NCBI RefSeq assembly: GCF_047663525.1
Contig: NC_092606.1
Span: 8,120,501-8,184,500, forward strand
Reading direction: 5' to 3'
Length of the DNA: 64,000 nt
Source: Anas platyrhynchos
Taxonomy: Eukaryota > Chordata > Aves > Anseriformes > Anatidae
Positions 24,933 to 35,889 of this stretch are shown piece after piece (the first letter of the stretch is position 1; each line of letters begins with the position of its first letter). Both the position numbers and the translations under genes were made by a program. Under the pieces are notes generated by a model. That model was not told the DNA's origin. It did not search any database and saw nothing but the letters and a program-made list of their open reading frames with translations.

Positions 24933-27900
24933 GGTGGTTATAGTATGCATTTTGTAACCTCTTTCTCAATGAGTGGCTTCCTTGATTGTTATTATTTCTC
25001 TCCTAATTGGACTCATGATTGTTTCAGCTTTGTGAAACAGGCCCTGTTAAAACACCAGACACTATACACAGAAGTGGAAATTACTCATGAACTATATTCT
25101 GTTTGCATACAAGAAAGACAATCCAGGTAGGAGCACTCCCACACAAATCATAACAAACAATTACGTGATCAGCTCTCTTTCTTGTTGAAGATGATGCTTA
25201 ATTTAAAATTTCTCTGATTAGGAAACAAGATTGCTTGAACGAAGAAATAGTAGCTGATAATAATTTATAGAGCTGCAGTTAGTTTTGTAACCCACAACAT
25301 GTGTCCCTTTACTCTGCATCTATCTCACTTAAGTGTTCTCTCCTTTGCTTTCTGTGCAATAAAAAACAAACTTAAATTCAAATCTGCCCACCCCCCTACT
25401 CCATGCTACTTTACCTGGACAGTGGATTGAGAACCTCCTTTTTTCTCTTTCAAGACCCAGATGATCCCAGAATAATTTGGACATTCTTCTTTAGAATATT
25501 TTTACATTCCCTGATCTTGCTTCAAACTGTGACCCCTTCAAACAATCTTGCTAGTACACGTAGCCACCATTACCTTGAGTAGAAACTTTCTAATTTTGGA
25601 GTAGTGGTTTAGCTTTGAATGACTTTTATCATGCTTGTGGTACAGAATTTGCTGTAACTGGTCAAAGAGCTCTCTGCATGTTCTTGATCTTCTAACAAGT
25701 TGGGCAGAGCAATTCACTAGGGAAGCAACCCATGTGTGTTCAGTTTTCTTTGATCAAGTAGGCCAATCACCACTATGGACTCTGGAGACTTGAACTGCTG
25801 AAGAATAAAAGCTGGTGCCCTCCATCCTATAGATTGAGTTGTCAAATCCTGTCCGCTACACTTGTAAGCAATCATTCAGTCCAAGGATGTAACTGCTGTT
25901 CAGTCCTAGAGAGTCTGTCCCCAGTATCACATTATAAACCACATGGCTTCACTGTGAATGCTGAAAAGGCATGAAAATTACTAAATGTGAAATAAAATAA
26001 ATCCCTCTTCTGAATATACAGATTGACCCTACAGGTGCTGAGGCTATAGCTGCTTTTAAATGCAAATAGCTTGAGCCCACATGGAGTACTATAAATTCAA
26101 GTGACCCTGATGAAGTATTAACATAAAGCAGATGAGGTTATGGGACTGGAATTGTGATTTTGGGGACAATGTTTGGGACAATGGATGCTTGGCCCTAATT
26201 ACAGCTGCTAGCAATGAGCTGGAATTTTCCAAGTTCCTCGAGGAAATTTGGTCTTGAAACGAGTTAAGTTGACTGTGAAAACCATGCAGTTAGAGCTGTA
26301 GAGTTTCAGCCTGCTCCACTTTGTGTGACCTCATTTCTTATCTGTCCTTATGTGGGCAAAGGCAAACGGTGCAACCATTTCTGTTGATGTTGTTTTTGTA
26401 AGGATCCCCTTCTCGTGGCTTAAGCTCTTTTGTAAGATGCCAGGAAGCTGTTTATAAACTGGTAACTGCTGGGTCTGTCCCTATTGTTTTGGGATTCCTC
26501 TGCTCCCACATGGACCTGGCAGTGCCTTCCTAAAATGCTGGGGTGGTGCAAGAATGCTATTTCTGTAACTCTCCATTCCACTCTGGATTCTTAAATGCTA
26601 GTTAATCAGACCTCAAGTATTTAGCTGTTCTGAGAAGTGGGACACTAACAGCAAATACGCATGTTATCATCTGCAGAATCTGACTCCTCTGGTGGGGGGA
26701 GGCAGTAGTTCAGGCTCAACATCTTCCATTCAAACATGGGACAAAACTTGCCAAAAATGTGGTGTGCTAGTAATTGTAGTCCCGCTGGGACCTGAGGTGA
26801 GACCACAAGCTCTGTTTATTTGGAGCACTGAGCCTCCTCTGAGTATAATGAAGGTCAGTATTTTTGGAGATGGATTACTACACTCAACAGTCCTGAACAT
26901 CAAAGGCCATTCACTCGAAATTGCAAAGGGTAACGGTGCGTTTGCCTGCTGCAACTCCTCTGGATGCTGTGATTCTGAACAGTCTGCTAGGCCTGGAGAT
27001 TTTTGGTATGGTGTTTGTATGTTGTGTTTTTTCTTGTTGGGTGTGGGAAGGAGTTATTATTTTTTTTCCATTGTGGTTGGCATGAGATATACTATGCTAG
27101 ACAGACTAGAACGCTAAAAAATATTGTAACCAAAAAAATTCCCAAACAAATATTCAGGCACTTATGTAGGATTTCAGTAGAGGAAGAGAGTGGCTGCTAG
27201 TATTCTGCAAAAGCTAAATGTTTTCATGGCAATACAGCTGCTTCTGCATCCAATTTATCGTTTCAAGCACTACAGAGGGTTAGAAAGCAACTGAGCCTTG
27301 GGATGGCAGCTCCCGTTCATGATTTTTCCTTTGATTCACTATCTCTGCCTCCATCACATATCTGTTGGATCAAGGGAACCGATTAAAAGACCAATACATT
27401 TTGGCATTGAGATGAAGCCTGATTTGCCTTCTGAGAACTCTGTAAAACTTCTGCTTATCATGGAGCATTTTTCATATCTTCTCTGCATAATGAAATGCTT
27501 CTGACGGGGATGTGGTCTGTCTGTGCTGCTCTGTGCATGTGGCACCCTGTGCAAACAGGTTTCAGTGCACTGGTGCCCAAAGCTCTCCTCAGTGAGACAT
27601 GTCATATAAGAGAGTAGAGCAAGAAGGATGTTGACCAGGTTTCTCACATCACTGAGCACTGAACACACAAATTGGGAGTCTGGTCTCCTCAGATATCTTA
27701 TGGAGAGAGTCTGTTTGAAAGAATGACTGTTGGAAAATGTGGAGCTATATGCTAATGTGTAGCCCCCTTGGCTGATTTGGAAGACCTGCTTGATTCTCAG
27801 CAGTTCTACCCATTACAACATATGGTACAAGACACTTCTGAGGTGGGTGGGCTTATAAATGCTGCTGTGTAAGATCAATTCCTAGCAACAGGTTAATTCA

Positions 27901-30700
27901 GCTAAGAAATTACTGAAGAAAAAAGAAGCTAGGAGACAGTGGGCATAATGGGAATGTAGGTGGGCAATTGCAGGTTATTCTTGTTCTTGCAGGGTTGCAA
28001 TCTGTTCAAAGCCCCACAATGGGTAGGACTGAAGAGAGTTCTGTCATTGTCTTCTATCTGTTCACTTCCTGGTAGCGTTTCCAGTGTGAGGGAGCTTCCC
28101 AGTTTCTAGAGAACATAGTATCACAGTTTCTGGTAAGGTGCTATCCATCTCTATGACCATGGCTAGGAGAACACTACTGTTTAGCAAACACCATTTGAAG
28201 ATCAGGTTGTTGTAACGTGTTTTCCTTGGGGCTACACTCAGATCACTCTAGAGACTGAAGTGGGTGTAGAAAACGTGTACTTGGTAGGCAGTGTAAGAAT
28301 TTCTGTCTTCAGAGTTGGGACTTTAACCCATCTAACTTGACCTCCTACCATTAAATTACAGCCAGTTGTCTGTGTGGTGTGCAATAGCTCATGTTTGAGC
28401 TCAATAATGCACCTTCTAGAAAGGCAATCAACCTGGATCCAAGAACACAAAGGGATGGAGAATACACCCCTTCTTTAGCATTTTGTTCCAGGGGATAATC
28501 AGTCTAACAAATGTGAAACAGATGATTCATTAGGATTTTTCTAACTCCAGCTCTGAGCCATTGTTCTGGTTCTTGCTATGCCTTTCTCCACTTGATTAGA
28601 GCTCTTAGTACTGGCATTTTTCTCCCCATGATAGAGCTTGCACTCTGTAATCAAATCCCCTCTCAACTACCTGTAACAGCAAAAAAAAAAAACAAAACAG
28701 CAGTGTATTTAAGCTGGAATCTACTCTGCCCCTCTGAAGAGGTAGTAACCAGTGATTTTAGCAGTTCAGTCATATGAATCATCATGCCAGTAATGCCAAT
28801 TACATTACATTTTTTCCAGTTCCCTCTGTTTTTCCTTTGCATCCATGTCACACGATTTATGTATTGGCATCTTCTCTGTTTGTGAATTGTCATGTGGAGT
28901 TGAAGGTGTTATGGTTGGCTGTAGGGCCTTGCATGGCTGTGGAAGTAACTACCTGATCAAGGCCTCCTTCTTTGTGCTGTATCTGTAGAGGTTTCTGAGC
29001 TGAAGCTCCTCTCTGCGTCAGAAATAAAAGGATGCTCTTACGTGAAGCGCCTTCAGCTCAGTTCTGCATTGCTCCATGTTCGACAGTCGTCAGAAGCCTG
29101 CCTGGACTTTTGAATGTATGTTAGCCTTCTACAGCAAGTTGGCATTTGGGCTGATCACTCTCCTCTTGGGGATTTGCTGGATCCGGGAGATTTGGAGAAG
29201 CCACTCCACAGTCTTTTTAGGCAGCTATTTCAATGTGCAGCAAGCCACCTTAACTTCATTATCAGCTGTGTTTGTGTACTTGATATTGGTTAGAAATTGA
29301 AAAACAAAACAAAAAACTTCTGCTTATCAAGAACACTGTCCTTTCCTAATTGCTTTCAGAGGAAGCATTTCCATGCATAAAACTAACCTCTTTAATTTTG
29401 CCTTACCTGTTAATCTTGCTAACATCTTCTACACAGTGTCCTGTTTGCAAAACAGGACTAGTCTTTGGGGTCTGTGTGCAATGCCCACGGGGAGCACAAG
29501 CGGTGTGGAACAGACTTTGGAGCAGACCGTGCTGAGCAGACCTGTGAGGGATCCTGGATGCTTTGGCTGGCCTCTGTGGAACTTCTGGAACCTCAGAAGC
29601 ACATATACTTTATATGCCACTTGAATAATGAAATTAGTGGGAATGTAAAGAAGCAGTCTTGTCAGTATAAACTTTACCATGCAGTCAGTCAAATCTGAAC
29701 TGCAAATGCTGTTATGGGGTACATAAATTTCCCTAGATTCAGACAAGCTAACTATATCTATCATCTCTATTACCACAAGCTACTCTGTTTCTGTTACCGA
29801 AACCAGCTCTGTAACATCTATGCAGACCTATTCTCAAGGTAAAAACGTCACTTACCGTTACTGGGAGTATCGAGTGTCATCAGAAACAGTGCTCACTCTT
29901 TTCCTTCATGGCACATTGCCCAAACAGAACCGAATGGCATGCTGCCTCCCCAGAAAGTGCCCTTCTCACCTGCAGCACCGCCAGGTTTCCTGCTGCAGTT
30001 TCTCCCCAGATTAGGACACGGTCTGGTCCTGCTGTCATCGGTGCCTGGTCACAGCCGAGACTGGTTCCAGTGCTGAGGAGGGTGTGACAAAGCCGTGCTG
30101 AGCACACACACCACACCGTGCTGCTCCTCTGAGTAACGCTGGTTTGTTCAGAGGTGGGTGACAGGTTTTAGGTACGTGTCCCAGAGGCGAAGGCCTCGCT
30201 CATGGTACAGTTCTGGAGGTAAGAAACCTGAAATTGTAACCTACTGCTCCTGGGCAGGCACACGTGAGCTCCTAGGTGTCATTTTATTCCTCGCTTTGGA
30301 GCTAGCTTTTGTAGTTTTACTACAGGTACGACAGGCTGGAGCCACTCAGGTTATGAAGGCTTTTATCTCTTTGAAGGATTCTCCTTTTGAAATGAAATGT
30401 CTCTTGGCCCTTAGCTCCGAGGTGGAACTTTGTAGGGAGCGGGGCAAAACTGCTCTCAGCACAGGGAATTTGGAGCCATTTTACTTCCTTTGAAGCCGTG
30501 AGTTGTTCCCGAAGTCACTGCTGTGCAGTAGGAAAATCCCGGGGGGGGCAGGCAGGAAGCGGCGAGGTTGGCAGCATGCTGCAGAACATCGCCGCTCGCC
30601 CTCACCTCGCCTCATGTCGTCCCTTCCCTGGCAGCGCTCCCTTGTGTAGACGGCCCCGGGAGCTGAAACTACGCGAGGAGCTTTTTGTGTGGGCTGGTGG

Positions 30701-30842
30701 TTAAAACCTGAGGTGGAGGTGGGAAAAAAAACTGAGGCGGAGGTGGGCTTGGGGTTAAAACCTGAGGTGAAGGTGGGGTTAAAACTTGAGGTAGAGGTGG
30801 GTTTGGGCTTAAAACCTAATCCAAAGGTGGGCTGAGGTGGGG
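30701..30842. repeat. Minisatellite, about 5 units of 24-30 bp, upstream of SPNS2
   Basis: Five imperfect tandem units built on TTAAAACCTGAGGTGGAGG plus a TGGG-rich end start near 30701, 30725, 30755, 30779 and 30809. The second unit has a run of A in place of TTAAAA. The last unit is the most diverged. The array is strongly purine-rich on the + strand. It ends about 480 bp before the SPNS2 start codon, at the edge of the CpG island. Confidence 0.85.
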
Positions 30843-31089
30843 CTTCTGCATTTTCCCCTCAGCCACCAACTGGCCCTGGTAATCATCTGGAGCCCCGTCT
30901 GCCACCCAGGCTCCACACACAACGAGCGTTCCCTCAGCGGCTGCACAGCACCACAGCTTAGTAACACTGCTGGGGCACCCATTATTTGCACCCACACTGA
31001 ACCGTGCCGAGCCCCCCGTGTTCCCCCACATCCCGGGGGTCCCTGAGGAGAACCCCCCCCGCCAAACCCCAACCCCTGACAGGACTGAG
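30843..31089. other. Non-coding stretch between minisatellite and CpG island
   Basis: GC content rises across this segment and it runs into C-rich sequence near 31050-31080. It is probably distal SPNS2 promoter. I see no exon, repeat or recognisable binding-site cluster in it. Confidence 0.5.
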
Positions 31090-31174
31090 GGGGGGGGGCG
31101 GAGCCACATCCAGACCCCGCCCCCTCCCTGCCTGGCCCTGCCCCCGGCTGTCAGGCGGCGGCCGCCGGTCCCGC

Positions 31175-31209
31175 GGGCAGGGGCAGGGGCAGGGGCAGGG
31201 GCTGGGGCG
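31175..31209 (+). promoter_or_regulatory. G-run array, candidate G-quadruplex
   Basis: A GGGGCA hexamer is repeated about four times and flanked by further G runs. This gives six runs of three or more G separated by one- or two-base spacers on the sense strand. It fits the standard G-quadruplex pattern. It lies about 110-145 bp upstream of the SPNS2 start codon, in the promoter or 5' UTR, where it could affect transcription or, if transcribed, translation. Only the motif is observed; the function is inferred. Confidence 0.55.
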
Positions 31210-31319
31210 GCCGCGGGATGCGGCGCTGAGGCAGCGGCGGAGGAGGAGGAGGAGGAGGCGGCTCGGTGGTGGCAGCGGCTCCGCGCTGGAGGCTCCGCGG
31301 CGCTGCCTCCCGCAGCCCC

Positions 31320-31632
31320 ATGATGTGCCTGGAAAGCGACGGCTCCTCCGGCAGCAGCCCGGCTTGCGGCGGGCGGCTCCGAGCCGGTGACGAGGAAGAG
31401 GAGGAGGAGGAGGAGGAGGAGGAGGAGGAGGAAGAAGAGGAGGGCGAGCGCGGCTGCTGCGGCCGGGGAGCGGAGGGCGAGGTGCAGACGCTGTCGGGCA
31501 GCATGAACCCGCCGCCCGAGCGCCCCGCAGCCCGCCGCAAGGCGCCGAGCCTCGGCCGGGCACGCGTGGCCGCCGCCGGCATCCTCAGCGTGGGCAACGT
31601 GCTCAACTACCTGGACCGGTACACGGTGGCAG
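31320..31632 (+). CDS. SPNS2: SPNS2, first coding exon (partial; sphingosine-1-phosphate transporter)
   Basis: This exon encodes the first 104 residues plus one base of spinster homolog 2. In vertebrates SPNS2 is a plasma-membrane major-facilitator protein that exports sphingosine-1-phosphate, for example from endothelium. The reading begins MMCLES. It then has a Gly/Ser/Cys-rich cytosolic tail, a run of 17 Glu (residues 25-41), the family motif EVQTLSGS (about 54-61), a basic Pro-rich linker, and the start of transmembrane helix 1 ending in [14 protein letters not shown]. The MMCLE start, EVQTLSGS and [13 protein letters not shown] match mammalian SPNS2 as I remember it. The ATG at 31320 is the first in frame after a TGA at 31227-31229. 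A second ATG follows immediately and has the better context (A at -3). The exon ends in phase 1 at CAG|GTGAGG, the boundary I recall for the mammalian gene. The other transmembrane helices are not in the window. The Glu run is longer than I recall in human. Identity is secure. Confidence 0.93.
31392..31442 (+). repeat. SPNS2: GAG/GAA trinucleotide run encoding 17 Glu in SPNS2
   Basis: Seventeen consecutive Glu codons are present, 14 GAG and 3 GAA, with 10 or more uninterrupted GAG units in the middle. This is a coding microsatellite in the cytosolic N-terminal tail, before the first membrane helix. Such tracts slip easily, so allele length probably varies between individuals and species. Confidence 0.9.
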
Positions 31633-31638
31633 GTGAGG
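31633..31638 (+). other. SPNS2: Splice donor of SPNS2 intron 1
   Basis: The sequence GTGAGG follows exonic GGCAG and fits the U2 donor consensus. The Val-Ala-Gly codon is split after its first base (phase 1). Reading on past this point gives Gly/Leu-rich, CpG-island-derived sequence that no longer resembles spinster proteins and stops at 31706, which supports the exon ending here. Confidence 0.9.
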
Positions 31639-33604
31639 GCAGCGCTGCTTTTTTGGGGCTTTTGGGGCTCCCGGATGGGGTCCCCGGGTGGTATTTGGGG
31701 TTTTAGGGTCGGGGCTCGGAGCGCGGTGGGGTTGCGGGGGTCCCGGCTCCGTCTCGCCCTGCGGTGGGTTAGGGTGAGGCGGGCTGCAGCGGCGCCCATT
31801 GTGAGCCCCCCTGGTGGTATTGTTCTCTGCTTTGCCTTAATTTTATGGGAAATAAAAGGAGGAGTCCTTTGTTTGGCCGGGCTTGGCACGGCGCTTCTTC
31901 TTCGGGCAGCGCCGGCAGCGATGCTGGAGGGGCTGCGGGGTGCCAGCAGCACCCCCGGGCCAGGGGGCAGCACCCGCTGGGGTAACAGCCCCCACGAACA
32001 CGGGGTGCGAGCCACGCCGAAGGAAAAACCCTTCTCCAGGAGGGTCCCTGCCCCACGGACCTGGCAAGCAGGTGCCAGCAGCACTGGGATGGGCGCTGGG
32101 GCATCGCGCTGCACCTTGCGGGGCGCCTCTCGCCTTCGAGCCGGGCGCTGCCAGCCCCAGCGAGCCCAGGTTTGGACACGAACGCGTGCCAGGATGCGCT
32201 GCTCAGTCCCCAGAGGGGACTCCTCGTTTATTCCCGTCAGGCGATAGCAGCGGGGAAGAAAACGATCGCCGAAGTTTTTCTAATTAGAAATGAAGTAGGC
32301 TTGGCGGCACTCAACTGTCTCGTGTAATTAAGCGTAATGCATATTCTGCGTTTGGCAATACCGATAATTTCTGTCTTCGGAGCTTACAAATGCGTCTGCG
32401 CATGCATGAATTTTGCTCTATGCTTATACATACTTTAATCGCTAGGACTCGATGTGGTGTTAAGCAAATCAGCGTATTTGTTTATGCTGCATTAAAATAT
32501 GTTTGTAGGGCAGTAATAGGGTGCAAGGGATACAAACCCAGTCGTTGCTGTCAGCGTAAGTTGGCCAGGATGGTTTGGTTCTGTTTGCGGTAGCAAAGTG
32601 GAAAGGGTTAGAATGAAAATTTACCTGAGTGCTGTTGTGGCTTTTTATTATGATATTTAGACAGGGCTTGCTCCTTCTGGAAATGCAAAGGCCCAGTCTT
32701 GGGAGGTACCATGCAGTCACTTGGTCCTCAGCATGTTACAGGAGGAAGCCTGAAGATCCAACATTGCTCTGTTATTAGCCGAGGAAATTGTAGTTTGCTC
32801 CCTCACCCTCAAATAGGAATCTCTAGTGCGGAGACTGACCACGAAGCACCATTTTCCTTCCATGCATAGAAAGGTTCCTTTTCAGGAAGCTATCCCCCAG
32901 CACGCATACACAGGCTATTTATACATGTGTATATGTATTTAAATCATTATCTTATTCACCTGTTTGTTATGTTACTTTGAGCAACAGTTCTGTCATCACT
33001 TTTTTTTGGTCTTCAAGTACAGAATATGTGGGATGCTCTGGCAAGGGAGGGGAGAAGCATCTTCATTTGTGGGAAGGCTGAAAAGTGCCTGACCAAAGAG
33101 AGGATAAAAATGCCTGCCTGCTGGGATGTAGCATCACCAGCACTACAGTATTTCTAGGGTAAGCTCTGGCTTGGCAGTACCCAGTAACCGCCCCGTGGAA
33201 CTTATCTGCTTGCTTTCAGCTTGATAGCAAAGGTTACGAGATCTCCAACATCAGACTTTCCCTTTAGGGACAGCTGGGGGCAGAACCAAGTTTTGCACGA
33301 CCTATTTGTCTTGTGCTGGTTGGTATTTGTTTTTCAAACTGATGTTTTATAAAGTGCTAATCTGAAACGAGGAACAATTTAAATCTGGTCTAATAGAAGA
33401 GCTGTGGTAATAAAATTATATATTTTTGTGCTCAAAGCTGACTTCATAATGAAGCCTTCTTTAAAAGCAATCTTTGCTTTTATTTGTTGAGTCTCAGTGC
33501 ATACCACATACTTATGTGACGTGCACTTGCATATGAATCAAGCTAGCACTTTGAATATTCAGTTCATGTCTCAAGACAGGTAATAATTAGTGAACACAAC
33601 TCTT

Positions 33605-33770
33605 CAGACCTTCAAAGTACGTTGCAAATATGAATTGTTGCAGCAACATAATAAGGTGCTTTAACACTAGCCACATTACGGCAGGGGAAGTAGCATGAGA
33701 AGTTACGACTCACCTAAGGCCAGTGACCTGCTGTGAGAACTGTGTTAATTCCTGGTTCCAGCTCCATCCG
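33605..33770 (+). repeat. MIR-like SINE relic
   Basis: The segment follows the MIR order: CAAAGTACGTTGCAAATATG, GCAACATAATAAGGTGC, CATTACGGCAGGGGAAG, GAAGTTACGACTCACCTAAG and finally a GTTAATTCCTGGTTCCAG region. Similarity is low but collinear over about 165 bp. Confidence 0.5.
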
Positions 33771-35364
33771 AAAAAAGTGTTCAGGAGCGGCGGTACCGAT
33801 GGAAACTGGTTCCTGGGGGCTTGTGTCTCCAGGGTGATCCCTGCTGTGGGTTCTCTGAGGTCAAATAAGAGTTGACCTTTGTCATTAACCTTTCTCTTGG
33901 TGTCCTGTACGAGTCCTCTGCCCATTTTTTTTTCTCTTTTTTAAAGGAAAACTTTAGGACTTCCTGAAATGCCCCAAAGTGGTCAGTAGGCAGCTGACTG
34001 ACAGACATGAGCAGAGAACCTGGTTGTTTGGCCATGATGCTAAAAGTATGCCTTCTGTCTTATTTTAAAACTTAATTCACAGCCGTTTTGGTCTTCCTGG
34101 TCACAGATGCACGTTTTTAAAGCAGGTATATATTTAGTTAAAGTCATCATATTTAGAAAAGATGATGATCTGTGGAATTCTTTGTGGCAGATGTAATTCT
34201 CAGAGCATCTTCTGCTATTTTCTAACTAACCTACACCAGTTAGATAATACACATCCAGTCAGTGCAGGGAGCTCTTATGTAACAGAAAGAAATTGGAGGC
34301 TGCCCTCTCCCATGGCACTTCTTGCTCCTCATTGCTAAAAGGTGGACAGCAAATGCAGTGTTTCTTGGTGTTTATGCTCTTACTTCTGAATATAAAGATT
34401 GTGTATAGTGAGTTTTTTCAGGGTAATCTTTTTTCAGGTGCAGCAAAGAAAGAAGTAGGTACCTGTTTCCCTAGTTCTGGTTTCAAGGACGTCCCATTAC
34501 AGGTGAAAGACATTTGGGACGGGATGTGCCTTATGGTATCTGGGACATTCAGTGACAAAACTGGAGTGCAGTTGGAGATGTGGGACACGCACAGCTTTAC
34601 ACCTGACACTGAGTTGAGGCTCTTTTGGGAATACGCAGTAAAACTGGGCCTCTGCTGAGGACCGTCCTATTTCCTATGGTTTAAGAATAAGTTTCTTCCA
34701 ATACTTTCAAAATAAAAAGCCTGGATAGTGATATTGAATCTTTCAGAACCGTCCTAATGTTGGTGCGGAGCTGAGAATTCCCACTGCGTATGGGGAATAT
34801 TAGAATATAATGATATTTGGGAGAAGCTCTCCCAGACAAAATGTGGGAGTGCCTCTACTGTGGCTCTTATAAAGAAAAGATTGAAAACAGTGCTGAACAT
34901 TACTGACTTGAAGGGAAATGATCCTCTGCAATTTTCTTAATAGGTCTTTGATCATACCGAAAACAGTTGCCTGTGGAAAGAGCGTTCTTTCAAAGAGCCG
35001 TGATATTTTGTTGCTATTAGAAAAACAAAAAATAAGGAAAAGGGAAGATTAGCAGTTATGAAATCCTTGTAGATTGCCTGTGACACTATAGCATTTCAGC
35101 CATCTAGCGATGCTGGGACATATCCTCTTCCTTAATGAAGTTTTGGGAAAAGTCATCTTACCTTCAGAAGCTTGGAATGCGGTTTTGCAATTATGCCACG
35201 AATGACCTTTTACTGTGCCTGCTGTTGACGATGAAAATAGTCTTGCTTCATTTAGGGTGTCACCTCCACCTTCTAATTCAGACGCTACTTCCTGGCATTT
35301 CTGTAGTGCCTTTAATTTAAAGGTAATGATTTAATTAAGCTGGAGAACTCCCCAGCGAAGTAAA

Positions 35365-35495
35365 TGAGTCTTACTATCCCACTACAGAAGGGGAAGAGTT
35401 GTAGAGTGTCGGCGAGTTGCCCATGGTAATGTAGTTAGTGGCAGTCCTGGCTGGGACGAGTCCATCCTTGAGATTCTCTGTCCCTGTGACGCAGT
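35365..35495 (+). repeat. MIR-like SINE relic
   Basis: TTACTATCCCACTACAGAAG, GAGTTGCCCATGGTAATGTA and TTAGTGGCAGTCCTGGCTGG follow the order of MIR blocks (TATTATCCCCATTTTACAGA, GTAACTTGCCCAAGGTCACA, GTAAGTGGCAGAGCCGGG). It lies about 300 bp before the pre-miRNA-like hairpin. Confidence 0.55.
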
Positions 35496-35792
35496 AAGCC
35501 ATAGGCTTTGGTCTGGTGTTTTTGTCTTGTAAATGTCTGTAACTTGCTAATAACCATATTTGTGTTAATTAGCCTCCCATTACAACACATAGTTGCAAAT
35601 ACCATTCTTTGAAGATACACACACATGCAAATGATTACTGAAAGTTGAAAGTCAAGTTTAAAACTATGTAGTACAAGCTATAACTGAAGGGTTAGGAAGG
35701 GTTCAAAACTAACTCCAAATGCCAAGACATTCAGGAGTTTATGAGGCAAAACTGCTTTCTGTAATTTGTGAATTCACGTTTGCAATTGTAAT

Positions 35793-35889
35793 CTATTACC
35801 TTAATGTGTGAAATCTTAGACTGCATGAATATCATTCATGTTTCGTACTGAATGGTCTTCATGCAATCTAAGTATCACACAGGTAGTGG
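35793..35889. ncRNA. Pre-miRNA-like hairpin in SPNS2 intron 1 (novel candidate)
   Basis: This is a 97-nt imperfect inverted repeat. 35793-35800 pairs with 35882-35889 (8 pairs, two G.U). 35805-35811 pairs with 35875-35881 (7). 35815-35829 pairs with 35858-35872 (14 pairs, one C/A mismatch). 35831-35838 pairs with 35849-35856 (8 pairs, one G.U). The terminal loop is 10 nt (35839-35848) and starts with UGU, as in many pri-miRNA apical loops. The only other interruptions are a 4-nt bulge (35801-35804), a 3x2 internal loop and a 1x1 mismatch. If read on the + strand, the mature arms would fall near 35811-35832 and 35856-35877. I do not recognise either arm as a known family. A palindromic MITE relic is the main alternative. 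Pairing is observed; processing is inferred. Confidence 0.5.

Larger units (their letters stand above)
19991..30700. other. Long AT-rich non-coding stretch, no gene seen
   Basis: This stretch between the last upstream MIR-like relic and the minisatellite is mostly AT-rich and stop-dense. It has scattered homopolymers and a perfect 14-bp palindrome at 24487-24500. The open frames at 24750, 26692 and 30158 have no recognisable motif. GC rises after about 29900 on the approach to the CpG island. I expected a neighbouring gene from mammalian synteny (SPNS3 side) but saw no spinster-like exon. Confidence 0.5.
31090..32250 (+). promoter_or_regulatory. SPNS2: CpG-island promoter and 5' region of SPNS2
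   Basis: This block is markedly GC- and CpG-rich compared with the AT-rich flanks. It covers the presumed promoter, the 5' UTR, exon 1 and about 600 bp of intron 1. Sp1-type GC boxes are visible as GGGGCGG around 31096-31102 and CCCCGCCCC at 31115-31123. No TATA box is apparent, as is usual for CpG-island promoters with dispersed starts. The 5' UTR carries a GGA-repeat stretch (about 31239-31256) and an in-frame stop at 31227. The transcription start cannot be fixed from sequence; I would place it between about 31130 and 31300. Confidence 0.8.

Noticed and set aside
26692..27117. 141-codon + frame
   Set aside because: It begins at a GTG rather than an ATG, has no recognised motif, and lies in AT-rich stop-dense DNA. 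Chance is the simplest explanation.
1..31000. Expected neighbouring gene upstream of SPNS2 (SPNS3 in mammals)
   Set aside because: I found no exon with spinster motifs or other coding signals. Synteny alone does not justify an annotation.
30816..32114. 432-codon open frame on the minus strand across the SPNS2 CpG island
   Set aside because: It is antisense to exon 1 and made of low-complexity Ala/Ser/Leu/Pro runs that mirror the GC-rich and GAG-repeat sequence. It runs through the donor and intron and resembles no family. GC-rich DNA lacks stops, so this is a shadow frame.
33485..33530. GTGCATACCACATA / TATGTGACGTGCAC inverted repeat
   Set aside because: The stem is short (14 bp with a central mismatch block) and has no extension, so it is much weaker than the 35793 hairpin.
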